Assembly: GCA_020002185.1 (NCBI GenBank)
Contig: CM034531.1
Location: 44,078,599-44,142,598, forward strand
Length of the DNA stretch: 64,000 nucleotides
Direction: 5' to 3'
Source of the DNA: Paraescarpia echinospica
Taxonomy: Eukaryota; Annelida; Polychaeta; Sabellida; Siboglinidae
The number at the start of each line of letters is the position of its first letter. Positions within the stretch are counted from its first letter, which is position 1. This document shows positions 10,212-23,900 of the stretch, in pieces. A program made the translations under genes and the position numbers. A model generated the notes under the pieces. The model had not been told where the DNA came from. It did no database searches and was given only the letters and a program-made list of their open reading frames with translations.

Positions 10212-13200
10212 GTAAGTGGAGACCGTTTAATAGTTGATCTCTGTCTGTTCTGTCTGAACATCACTCCTATTACACTAAATCTGTTGTATGGAAGTAGGCA
10301 CTTCTGCTTTGATACTTCTTTCAGCAGGTAATGCACACAGCCTTTTTTAATAATGATAATAATGGTATATTATAGAAACTATGATACATTACATTCGTTT
10401 CGATTACATACACAGATTGTCATAGTTCCTATAATGACGGTATAAACTATAAAGCCACTGGTGGCTGATTAGCCCTCACAATACATGTAATACATATGTA
10501 AATTTCATGTTGGAAGATAACAGTTTGTGTAATTGAAGAAAGAAGAAATAAAGCACAGTAGTACTATTTTAATAAATAGTTCATTTAAAATTGCAACAAA
10601 GAGTGCTATTTGTATAAGTCATTAATATTATTTACCAACAACATTTTCTTGAGTTGACATTTAAACATTACAGATGCATACTTACAATCCACTGTTGTCG
10701 CTGTATAGTTCCATAATGTTTATGGAGTTCGTTATTTGTAATGTACATCCTTGTCATAACCGGCGGAAACATATTCTTAACAATTTTATACATATACAGT
10801 ACAACTGTGTATTCGTAGATTTTTCTTATTGGTAAACTGGACAGCTTCTTGAAGAGTTGGTCTGTGTGCACTCTGTGTGGAGCTGACATAATTAACCGAA
10901 TTGCATACTTTTGCAATTTGAATAGAGGACTACAATGTGTATTATATGCTCCTCCCCATACTTTGATTCAATAAGTTAAATATGGATATAAAAAGGTATA
11001 CCGGGTATTGTTCATTTATTTTGAAAAAGATACATAAAATTTAATAACCTTGTCAATATGGATCTACGTGTTGGTCTAAGCATGCTCTGCCGACTGCTTC
11101 TTTGGTAAATGCAGCACATACAAAGTATTAAATGTAATCAATTCTTAAACAGTTCTATTGTTGTAATTCTAAGCAAGAGCTCACTTTAGTTTCCCACATG
11201 TATTTTGATGTTTATTTAGCATACTTTTTACCACTGTTTATCAACAGTCGTTCGGAATTAAATAAATACACTGAATTGGTGTAACTTACATCTAAAATTA
11301 ACTGTCTGGCCCCCAAAGTAGCACATGGCTGAGATAACAAAGGGCGTGTTTTAGGGTGGTGTATTGAGCCCTAATCCAACCTTTGGTACCCTAACCCTGC
11401 CACGTGAACAGCCTTATCTAATGTTTGTACTCTAGTTTTGGTTCAGAAGAGTTTACGCATCATATTATGGTGTCGAAACCCTGCCAAACTTTGTATTCAA
11501 TCCAAGGATCTAGTTTGTCAGCTGGCTGGACTTTTTGTTGTTATATTATAAGTAAAAGGTTAGACATTGAAGTACTATAGATGGTTCATTACTAACACTA
11601 ACTCTCAAATTAATCACAATCTATTACTTTTTACTGGATCTCTATAACCGTTACAGCAGAATTATTTCTACAACTTGACAACAAATAAATAATCCACAAA
11701 GGAATGCAATTTTGTTTTTCTTTTGTTCCAAGGATTGCTAATAACTATCTTCTATATTAGTTGAATCCACAAAGATTCATACAATTTATAATACTAATAG
11801 TTGGAATAAGATGCAAACTAACCAATTTATTTAATATGTTTGTATTGTTTTCAATAATAGAAAAGTAATAATAATAATAATAAGCTCTTATATACACCCC
11901 TGTAGCGCTGTATTCAGCCCTTAGTTCTGTTCAAAGCGCTTTACAGAAAAGTTCACAATTACATGTCACTCATTTAGGTAGTGAAAGCGATTTTAAAAAG
12001 GTGTGATAATAGCGTATGTCTTTGTTAGTTGGGATGAAATTACTATTTAAAATAATATATATGTTACAGATTCATTAAATATTACTTATTACATATGACC
12101 AGCACGCATGTACCAATACTTCACATATTACCAGCACGCATGTACCAATACTTCACGTATGACCAGCATGCATGTACCAATACTTCACGTATGACCAGCA
12201 TGCATGTACCAATATTTCACGTATGAACAACACGCATCTACCAATACTTCATGTATGACCAGCATGCATGTATCAGTACTTCACGTATGACCAGCATGCA
12301 TGTACCAATACTTCACGTATGGCCAGCATGCATGTACCAATTCTTCACGTATGGCCAGCATGCATGTATCAGTACTTCAGGTATGACCAGCATGCATGTA
12401 TCAGTACTTCACGTATGGCCAGCATGCATGTACCAATTCTTCACGTATGGCCAGCAGGCATGTACCAATTCTTCAAGTATGGCCAGCACGCATGTACCAA
12501 TACTTCACGTATGGCCAGCATGCATGTACCAATTCTTCACGTATGGCCAGCATGCATGTACCAATTCTTCACGTATGACCAGCATGCATGTATCAGTACT
12601 TCACGTATGACCAGCATGCATGTACCAATACTTCACGTATGGCCAGCATGCATGTACCAATTCTTCACGTATGGTCAGCATGCATGTATCAGTACTTCAG
12701 GTATGACCAGCATGCATGTATCAGTACTTCACGTATGGCCAGCATGCATGTACCAATTCTTCACGTATGGCCAGCAGGCATGTACCAATTCTTCAAGTAT
12801 GGCCAGCACGCATGTACCAATACTTCACGTATGGCCAGCATGCATGTACCAATTCTTCACGTATGACCAGCATGCATGTATCAGTACTTCACGTATGACC
12901 AGCATGCATGTACCAATTCTTCACGTATGGCCAGCATGCATGTACCAATTCTTCACGTATGGCCAGCATGCATGTACTAATTCTTCACGTATGACCAGCA
13001 TGCATGTACCAATTCTTCACGTATGACCAGCATGCATGTATCAGTATTTCACGTATGACCAGTTGCACATTTTCCCTCAGACCCCTTGAACACATATTGT
13101 TTGTTACATCAACGAAGGAGACACTTGTACTTCAATGCCAGATTGTCCAGGCCAGATCTTGTAAACACTTGAAATCCAAGCTTTTTGTCATCAAGAGTGG

Positions 13201-14875
13201 ATGCTATTTAAAGTGAAGAAAAAAACCCACCTATTAGAAGAACCAATCATCAGAAACAAACAATAGTTCACTTTGTTAATAACCTATTTCATATTACCGT
13301 CAAGAAATCTGGCGTTCACGTATATTTCATAGCAGGACAGAGTGCTGCTGGAATTGTATTGGTATGAATTGTGTTAATACACAAATCTATAATTACTCTG
13401 ATAAATATGCCTCGGAGATGTATCTCAAAGATAATGTTGCCCTTTATTGGCGTAGCTCAATAATATTATAATTAGAAAATGACATGTTTGAATTCCCACT
13501 GAATATGAAAATAAATAATATCAGGAAATTGTTCTGCATTTTCCATGGCTAGAACGTGTCCCGTGGTCAGTATGAGATCAGGCTGTATTAAAGTAGCCTA
13601 AAGGCATTAGAACATGATGTATGTAAATTACAAACATTTCTGGTTGTGAATATACTGGCCTTAATTTTGTCTGTTTTGGTTAAATAACTTGGAAACATGG
13701 ATGGTTTTTTTTATACAAAAAATGGCTGTAGTAGAGGTTTAATATCTGTTGTTGTTCACAGTTAATAACACTTGTTATCTACTATTAATAAAACTTGTTA
13801 TCTACTATTAATAACACTTGTTATTCTTGCCCCAGTTACCCCCTCACCAGACTTCCCCTGCCTGGGAATGCACCTCTCCAGTTCACCACCCCCATTGAGG
13901 GCTACAAGATCCCCCTTCGGATTCCACCAAACCCTGCAGAGGGAAACAGCCAGGGAGAGGAGCACAGACTGCCTAGATGGGTACGTGGACGCGTGTATGA
14001 TAGTCACTTACATGTGTTTTCTGCATAAGAAATATAAACTACAGTTGAACCTTGCGTTATGGTCACCTCAGTAGTACAGCCACCTTGCAATTAAGACAGT
14101 CCTTATTTATGTGACAGTAGGGTCACCTTGCTAGTCAAGTCATATTATTCCAGTCCTGATGGTGACCTAAATAATAAGTTTCAAACATATTATGATATGC
14201 ATCAGTGTTATGCTGCTGTAACTAATCTGTGAAGGAAGTGAAGAGAATCGCATTAAAAGACTTCTTGAAATAATCAGTTTAAGTTTAAATGTTGCTGGTT
14301 TCTTGGGGTTTTGGAGTAAGTTTCCTTGTGTGGAAGGTTCCTTAAACATGTAAAGAAAAATCATCTTTATTTGGACACTCGTATACAGAGTAAGACCCTG
14401 TTCAGAAGTGTTTACATTTACAGAAATTAATGTTTGTTTTTCAGATTGTTTGTACTCATGATTCTAAGGTATCGGTCTATGGCAGCTGTGTGTTAGACCA
14501 TATCTTGTGATCTTTACAACTTAATTTTTGCGGATTGTGGATCTCGCATCATCACTGGACACTGTTTTAGGGCTGGCTCATACTATTGATCATGAAAAGA
14601 TCAAAGAAAAGGCTACCGCTTTATTTTTTTATTTTGTTGCCGGTTGTATCCATAATTTGAATCTCTTGCAGTACCTTGGTCCGCCCGTTGCTTACGTCCA
14701 GCAGATCGTTGTCAAGGCAGCCGTGTCACCATGGCAACAGAGACAGTTGATCCCGACTGATGCATTCCGCGGTCCACTGAAGACTGTGTTTGCAGTGTTG
14801 GAGGACGTCAATAACTTCCAGTTTGGCGACAGGTCAGAGGTTATAGGGTTAATGCTATTTAAAGAACTTTGTATC

Positions 14876-14908
<33 letters not shown>

Positions 14909-17900
14909 ATATTTATATACAATGGAACCTCGTTTTACGGTCACCTCAGTAATACAGCCAGCTCATGATTACGGTCACCTTAGATTAGTCCCAGATTATT
15001 TCTGCATTCAGTAAAGCATACAATATTAGTCCTGTTAATACGGTCACCTTGCTATTCAAGTCACTTGTGTCCAGTCCCTAGGGTGACCATAATAGCAAGG
15101 TTCCACTGCATAATATATAATTTATTTATTTATATATCTTTGCATATATCTATATACATCTTACATGTATTACATGGCCTTTAAAATAGTTGTTTCATGT
15201 GAATCTTCAAATTTATTATTATTATGCTCTTGTTGACGATTGTTGATGTTAGGTCAATAAGTAAGTATAAATGATTAAATACATGTAAACAAGCAGTATT
15301 GCAGTGGCACAAGTAGCCCAGCTAATTTATTTTGCCAGCTATTTTTAGTATCGATAGTTCAGTGTACTATCAAAAATTACTATTGGTGATTAAATTTGGT
15401 ATTGATAGTATTGCGTTATGACCTTGACTATTGATAGTTCAATGTATTGTTATATCCCTGGTAAAAAGTCGCTACATATAAACCCTCATGTGCACATATA
15501 GTCGCACCTCGTTATAACGCGCCCCGTTATAACTCTGATTCGGTTATAACGCGGTTGGTTGTGGACCCCTAATTTCTGCCACCAGGGGGAAAATGGGCGC
15601 GACGACAAACTATATTAACACGGTAATAACTGTCAATTGTTTTGTGTGAAGTTATCCCCGTCTTTGTCCACGACGTGTATATTGAAAGACTAGTTGGCGG
15701 ACAATAAATTTAACGTTGATGTACAACTGCAACGAATCAAGTGTAAGGTGCGTCACTACGTTGCCGTTGTTTATTCTGCACAGCCAATGCTATCAAAGGT
15801 AGGCCTATAAGTTTCTTTGACTATAATTATGGTCAATTTTAACTTTAGGAACAGTAAATGTGGAGCGAGGTATTGTTTGTTTTGCGCCGACATCAAACCA
15901 ATCGTTTCCAATCTGCTAGTAATGCCCCCGGATCGCGAGTTCGCCTGGTTTCGGTGCCGGGCAGCTTGTTAAGTGCAATTGAAATTCACAAATACGCCTT
16001 GCATAAGAATGGGTTAAATATGTTTTAATACAGCTTAGTAGGCAAGATCAGTACGCTAACATTGCGTAACAAATATTAGCTTTTCCCTGCGATGAACGCA
16101 AAGCTACTGCCTGTACTGGTGCGCCAAAATATAAATTCGTCAAACGCATATGAAGTGGTGAATCGTAATATTGTTTGGCACGGTAAATGTGCTTTCTAAA
16201 TTTGTATTTTGAAAAATTATTGATTGAAAGACGAAGTTAAGCCAATTGTGAGCGTACTTATAGCTTTAAATCCTTAATCAACTCTAACACAAGAGTTTGT
16301 CAAATCATTTGCGTATTCGGCTGCTGAGTGCCAGGTCATTGTTTTAGATCTTACGTCAGCGGTACCATATTATCATTCAGTTGACTGTGACTTGTTGGTC
16401 CGTTGTTTATTTTAAAAACAGTACACAATTCATGAATTTTATTCAGTTCAACATTCAAGTTTTCACCAGTGTATGACTTTTAAACAGAATACACATTGAC
16501 GTTGGCTGGCAGATTAATAAGCTTCATAAACTGCGTATAGACTGCGCGACGTGCACACTTTGGCTTCGATGCCGATGGCGTTCTTCGTGCAGCAGTGGTG
16601 TCAGTCGTCGTCGTAGCGCCCCTGATGGCAGATATGGGAACGCGCCATGTTTATAACGTGGATTCATTTCGTGGACCCCGACTACCACTTTGTAACGAGG
16701 CGCGACTGTACTTACTCGGCCCCTTGACCGACTTAGTCGTTGGGGGACATAAGCGAGGCTGCAGCTGCAGATATTTTTCCAATCCTGTCTGTTAGTGGCT
16801 GTGGTGATAAGCTCTTGCATAGAGAGGGCCGTCCATTCTTTAACATTGTCATACGTACACAAACAAACAATCAGATTGACATTTACGTTTGAAATTAGAA
16901 CCGTGATACAGGGATCAATCAGGAAAAAGACATGCTTGTGCCCTTTGGGTACATCAGAGGTAGAACTATGTGCTTTTTTCAAAATTTGATGTGCCCCAAA
17001 TCAGTTGATTAAAATTGTATTAATTAATTTGCTTGGTAGTATGATTGCCTAAATAACATGGTAAATGTAAACATTACATTTTTTTACATATTAGGCATGT
17101 AATCATGTTATTATTTAACTTGTTTTGAATTCTATTCAGGACTGCCTATGCAATATATTTCTGGATACAAAATATATAACCATCAATATCAAAGTGCTCA
17201 GAAATGTTCAGGTTTTTTCAAAATCTGTAACGTTACAAAACTAGATACTTTCTGGATAGGTGTGCCCCATTTTTTGTGGACTTGTCATGCTACTACAGTC
17301 TACTGCACCAAGGATAGGGAGATTCTAACTGAGAAATAAGATGCAGCAGTTTGTGACATTGAGTGACAACGATTCACATACGAGAGAGCACCAACTCAAA
17401 ATATTTAAAGAACCATGTTGATTAAACATTAAAAAACTCATTGATACACCAATGAACAGATGAATGGAATAGCCTCTCTCAGTCTGTGGTTGAAATTGCA
17501 TCGGTACAGTCTTTTTAGAGGAAATTAGATTATAAGTTTTTGGAAAATCACCCAATTAAATTAGCCCAGTTAAATTATACTATACAGTAAGACTATTACA
17601 TGTAAGACTAGAACATAGCATTGTCTTTTTTCCAAAGTTTATGACCCTGGGTGATGGAGGCATTTGTAATGAATGTACATTCAAATTATTTTGAAAGAGG
17701 CATGATTTATAAACATGCTTTTAAAATTTTAATTTTTTGTTTATAATGTACTGAAATTGTAACATTTAGTAAACAAACGTGAATATAAAAATGTGCATAT
17801 AGTGTACATGTGTGGATGGATATTATTTATATGGATGTGAATATAAAAATGTGCATATAGTGTAGATGTATGGATGGATATTATTTGTATAGATGTAAAT

Positions 17901-20900
17901 GGATTGCATTTTGTTCAGCAAGAGTTAAAAGTTGACGATTGGCAATAATATGGTGTTAGCGGCAACAAGCTGTTCACTGTGCTCCACTAAAGCTTATAAA
18001 CAATGACAACAAGAGCCGAGGACTAGGCAAGGAACAAGGGCATTGATTTGACTGTTCTCAGGGTCCAGTCATCACTGTAAGGTGTGATTTAAATAACTCC
18101 ATTCAAGCCATTGTTCTGTTTGTTGTCCATGCGGCCATTGTCTATGTTCGGGCGGCGACTGGAGCAAACCGGAATGCTGTTTGGGCCTCAAAATACACTA
18201 AGCCAAAGACGCAATATTTGTTATAGCGTAAATAATTCTGGGATGATGCAGAATGATTTTATTATCGCATTGAAGTGTCAAATTTAAGCAAAACTATATA
18301 ATTATATTTAATAACGACAAAATCGAGGTGGGCCCGGATTCTACACAAATGCCCCACAATTTTCTCAGATTTCTCGGACACATTTTGTATGTGTGTTTTG
18401 GGCACATTCGGCAAAAAGTGTGTGACATTCTAGTGTACAATGCATCATTGACATGTTTCCGCGCTCCAAGGGAATCCCTGCCTGATATAATGACATTCGA
18501 CCTCAATGGCATTCATTATATCTATTGTGGGGAGCATTCAGTTTTAACTGACCACTTTTGTTTTGTTAGGGAGCATTCAGTTTCTGTGGCTGATTACTGC
18601 CTACATGTGTCAGAGACGACTATGAAGAAAATACCACAAGGCATGCTCCCTGAATACGGCTGTCTCATTGTGTCACCTGCGTTCTTCTGGAACAAAGATG
18701 TCAACAAGTGAGTCTGTAACAGTGAAAGCAATGTACAATATGTACCATTCGGGATACACTATTAAGTTGTAAAGTTGTGAAATGAAGTGTTATGCCTTTT
18801 GAGAGTCCAGAGAACACGAGCTTTAAAACTGATCCACAAGCCCACTGTTGCTGTGTTGCATTGACAGATATTCTTGTGTTAGTTTTAATGGTAGGCTGAT
18901 TCCGCAATGCCTGAAATGGGCTGAAGTAGTATCAAAACATGGCAAACTTGTACCGCAAACAGATTGTTGGAGAAGTCGTTTTTGAGTGAAATACTGAAGG
19001 TAGTTAAATTTAACAACAAAGAAGATGTCCCTCACACTGCAAAAAAGACAACAGTTATGGCACAAACATTAAGAAATTTCACCAAGTCCCTTTTTACTAC
19101 CTGTGGAGCAGGACACAGCCTAAGTTGTCCAACATACGTGTTTAATGTGTGGCAGATTTTCTGATGATGGAGAAATCATCAACACCATTTACAGAGATCT
19201 CCGACCACCCTTCAGTACACCTCCATCGCTGAGAGGTATGTATGGACCCCCTACATTAACACCCACACACAAAATGTAAGTATTATGGACTTTAAAAAAT
19301 AAAAGTCTTATTGAATTATTTATATCCTACTACAGTTGAGCTAACATGTGTATAGTATATGTACTTATGTATGAAAGTTTCAAGCGTTCACCTATGACCA
19401 AGTGAAGGATTTGTAACATGTTTTTTTTAATTCACCCCTCCATTGCCCTTTCACATACACAAACCATCCCCAACTTATCGCCGGAATGTTTACAGAACTT
19501 GGAACAATCGTAGAAAACATGTATACATTGAAAGAGCAGTTCAAAATTATGTAATCTTCAACAAATGTCTGGTACAAATACTTCATCAAACCATATATTG
19601 CATTTGTGTGTATGTAATGTCTTCTGGCACATAAGATGGTACAAATACTTCATCAAACCATATATTGCATTTGTGTGTATGTAATGTCTTCTGGCACATA
19701 AGATGGTACAAATACTTCATCAAACCATATATTGCATTTGTGTGTATGTAATGCCTTCTGGCACATAAGATGGTACAAATACTTCATCAAACCATATATT
19801 GCATTTGTGTGTATGTAATGCCTTCTGGCACATAAGATGGTACAAATACTTCATCAAACCATATATTGCATTTGTGTGTATGTAATGCCTTCTGGCACAT
19901 AAGATGGTACAAATACTTCATCAAACCATATATTGCATTTGTGTGTATGTAATGTCTTCTGGCACATAAGATGGTACAAATACTTCATCAAACCATATAT
20001 TGCATTTGTGTGTATGTAATGCCTTCTGGCACATAAGATGGTACAAATACTTCATCAAACCATATATTGCATTTGTGTGTATGTAATGCCTTCTGGCACA
20101 TAAGATGGTACAAATACTTCATCAAACCATATATTGCATTTGTGTGTATGTAATGCCTTCTGGCACATAAGATGGTACAAATACTTCATCAAACCATATA
20201 TTGCATTTGTGTGTATGTAATGCCTTCTGGCACATAAGATGGTACAAATACTTCATCAAACCATATATTGCATTTGTGTGTATGTAATGCCTTCTGGCAC
20301 ATAAGATGGTACAAATACTTCATCAAACCATATATTGCATTTGTGTGTATGTAATGCCTTCTGGCACATAAGATGGTACAAATACTTCATCAAACCATAT
20401 ATTGCATTTGTGTGTATGTAATGCCTTCTGGCACATAAGATGGTACAAATACTTCATCAAACCATATATTGCATTTGTGTGTATGTAATGCCTTCTGGCA
20501 CATAAGATGATACAAATACTTCATCAAACCATATATTGCATTTGTGTGTATGTAATGCCTTCTGGCACATAAGATGATACAAATACTTCATCAAACCATA
20601 TATTGCATTTGTGTGTATGTAATGCCTTCTGGCACATAGGATACAGCCTGCCACAGCAAAGTGGCTATTAAGTTGCAAAGTTGTGAAATTAAGTGTTATG
20701 CCTTTCCAGAGAACATGGGCTTTGAAATGATACCTGATTTGTTGAAATATCTTCAGTAGTTTTTAATTTATTGCTAAAATTGAAACAAACTTTTAAAAGC
20801 AACATTTTGAGAAATTAGGTCATTTTGACTGATATTGCCTATAATTAAAGTTTTTAAATCTATGGGTTCATAAATGGGTGTTTTTATTAGTTCTGGATTG

Positions 20901-23900
20901 TTTATTGAGGAAAATATACTAGACATTGAAATATAAGATTATAAGCTTTGCATTTCTGCTAACACAAAGTGAATTGGAACACGACCTAGACATCTATTTT
21001 TAGCTCGTGTGCAGAATAGGCCTGTGTGACTTCATACCCGATTCATTGTGGCAGGTCACATGACCTAGACAGCTATTTTGAGCTCGTGCAGAATAGGCCT
21101 GAGTGACTTAATACCTGGTTCACTGTGGCGGATCACATGACCTAGATAGCTATTTTTAGCTCATGTGCAGAATAGGCCTGTGTGAATTAATACCTGGTTC
21201 ACTGTGGCAGGTCACATGACCTAGACAGCTATTTTTAGCCCATGCAAGTCACATATTGAACGTAACTTTGATTTTAAGATTACCGAACATGTCATATACG
21301 TTGTATCTCCGTCTCGTAGACATCCTCTTCGGGGTCGTCTGGAAGGAAACAGGAGTGAAGAGGTTCTACCTCCGCAACCGACAGCGAGTCGTCTCATTCG
21401 CTGTCACCATCGTCTTCAAGAAGTATGACCAAAGGTACGTGTGACAGTTCGTTTCACTGATGTCACGGAGGTCCAAAACCGATTTTTCTCTCCCAAGAAT
21501 AGTAATAAATCAGAGGTAAATTTGGGTGTATGGTTCTGTTGTGAGTTAGATAGAGAGGGTACTCCTGTTGTACTCTTAGACACACTAGTAATATCATTCA
21601 GCTATTCTATCTACTTGCTCATTGAAACTTAGTAAGATTTTAAAGGTTTCTCCTCGGTTAGATTTTTTGTTCATCTCATTTCATAATTATTTCACCAAAT
21701 ATGGAACATGTCCACTGTGTAATGCCGGCTCATTTGTACCAAATTAATGAGTTATTTATTTACGGTGACATTAACACTCATTAATATTATTTTAAACTAG
21801 ATCCAGTAAAAAAGACAAACCTCATTATACTAGGACAAGGCTAATTACAATTTTGCAGGATACTCAGGGCTACCTACCGTTACGGATTTTCCATAATCAT
21901 TACTGAAATTCCCCTCAGATTACCGCATTACGGAAACTGCCGCTGTATTACGGAAATACAAATATCGGACTACAGAAAATGATACACGTTAAAGAATTGC
22001 CAAATCTATAAATAATGCTGCTCCAGATGCTTTGAAGAAACTGATATGGTTAACTTGTTACAATTTATCATCAACTGTTGTTTAGACCACTACAAGTTCT
22101 ATGCAGTCCATAGGTGACGTCAGCCAGTGCTTTGCATGTGTACAATGTTACAACTTGGACTGCCAGCAACCAGCTGGCAGTCCAAGTTGTATTGCTAGTA
22201 CCACTGCATCTTTCAGTCAACAGCAATAACAGCGACACAAAATATGAGTGTCAATAATGCACATCTAGACATTAATACAATTTACAGGTGTAGAATTGTA
22301 TAATGAAATAAATAAATTAAGATGACATTAGGTAGAACCATTAAATTACGTGAAATAGTCATTGTCTTAACATTGTCACTGACTGTTAGTAATATAATGT
22401 TTTCTGCTGGGTGTTGTAAATTTAGACGCTCGTTGGATGATTATTGGCCATTCACTGGCGCCGTCTTTCCCATGGTGATGCTCTACAGACATAAAACACT
22501 TGGACATGTCTGGCCATGAATGCACCTTGACAGCTGTAATCAACACAATGTAACTTATTGGATGCTGCAAAACAAGCATCCCTTTGAAGTGCAAACCCCC
22601 CAACCTTAACTGCAGACAGGAGTTACAGTGTAGCAACGTGATATGTTGAAACAAAGTATATCTACATTTGATGATTAAATTAGTAACTTAAATTAATTGA
22701 TTCCAGGCACATAAACAGGGTGGGCTTGTCACTGTATTGGTTTGATTGGCAACAATGTGGACCGGGGAGCGGGGTGGTTGGTGCGGGGGAGTGCAGCAGG
22801 GGAGCAGGGTGGTTGGTGCGGGGGAGTGCAGCAGGGGAGCAGGGTGGTTGGTGCGGGGGAGTGCAGCAGGGGAGCAGTGCAGCTTCAGGGGAGCCAGGGT
22901 GGTGTGATGAGGGAGTCACCCAGCAGAGTCTGAGAGGTGAGATTTGATGCTTGGGAGAGTGCAGCAGAGGAGGAGGATGGTTGTGGGGGTGCAGGGAGGG
23001 ATGGTTTGTCAGAGGTACAGCAGGGAGGGATATAGTGGTAGATGCAGAGGGAAATTACAGCAGGGGAGAGGGGTGGTTAGTGCAGGGGAGTGCAGCAGGG
23101 GAGAAGGATCGGGAGTCATTACAGAAATTGTTTTTGTCAGGTGGGCAGCCCTGGATACTCAACCTGATGACTGTAGTAAGTTCTTTCAATATTTTAACAG
23201 ATGTACCCATTTGTCCATTGAACCGACAACACAAATTTGAATCTTAATGATCCTGGTTCGTGATATGCTGCATCAATTGAAGAAGAACTTTTAATTGACT
23301 TCTTGTTTTTGTTTCTTTACTGTCTACTACTACTATTTAACCATTTCAAATCTAATTCTTCAGATTCATGGCTGCCTTGCAAGACAAACTCCAGATGGCG
23401 TACCCGCTCAGCCTCACTTTCAACAACAGCGAAGTCGACCACCTCGCACATGTGCACTTCCGTGCCATCAACCACTTTGTCGAGTACACCCCCCTGATGG
23501 TGTCATACGTTCTTCTATTTCTCTACATCTACTTCTCCGTGCGTAAGTCGACCTCTCTTAGTCTGCAGCCATGTTACAGCTACTGTATGAGTTAATATTG
23601 CAAGCAATCAGCGTTGTTTTCAAGTAAGGCGAAGGTAAGTTATTATGTAGTGGATCATCTGGCATGAGAAACCGTTCAAAGCGTGTTACATTTTAAAGAC
23701 ACAGTATATCCGTATTTATTGGGGCTATGTTGTGATATTATTAAGACCATTCAAAGTATGCTTTCCATGCAGGTGAATGTTTTCATCAGGACATTGCAAG
23801 TAAATTCTGCTGAGATTATTTACTATTTTGATTGTTTAGATTTCTTTTGTAGAGGTTTAGCTTAGATATAAAAGATTATTGCACAGGTTTACCAAACAAC

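Larger units (their letters stand above)
1..13062. repeat. Large inverted duplication (arms 1-4862 and about 8936-13062)
   Basis: The left arm is the reverse complement of the right arm, from the 32-bp minisatellite inward to the edge of gap 1: 4862 pairs with about 8936. I judge the match to be near-identical by eye, with scattered substitutions (for example gtgagt/gtaagt at the exon donor) and small indels in an AT microsatellite and in the minisatellite. The inner end of the left arm is the exact first base before the 1000-N gap, so the true breakpoint is not in the sequence. The spacer is 5863-8935 plus the gap. Confidence 0.93.

Noticed and set aside
12251..13026. Long open frames (up to 252 codons) across the 32-bp minisatellite
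   Set aside because: They are forced by a stop-free tandem unit read in shifting frames; overlapping frames are equally open and show no non-repetitive sequence.
16524..16989. 152-codon minus-strand frame and its neighbours
   Set aside because: Lies largely across the end and the internal block of the pogo-like element, with opposing overlapping frames and no recognisable motif.
22680..23247. Pro- or Gly-rich frames around the G-rich minisatellite
   Set aside because: Low-complexity translation of a 35-bp repeat; several overlapping frames are equally open.
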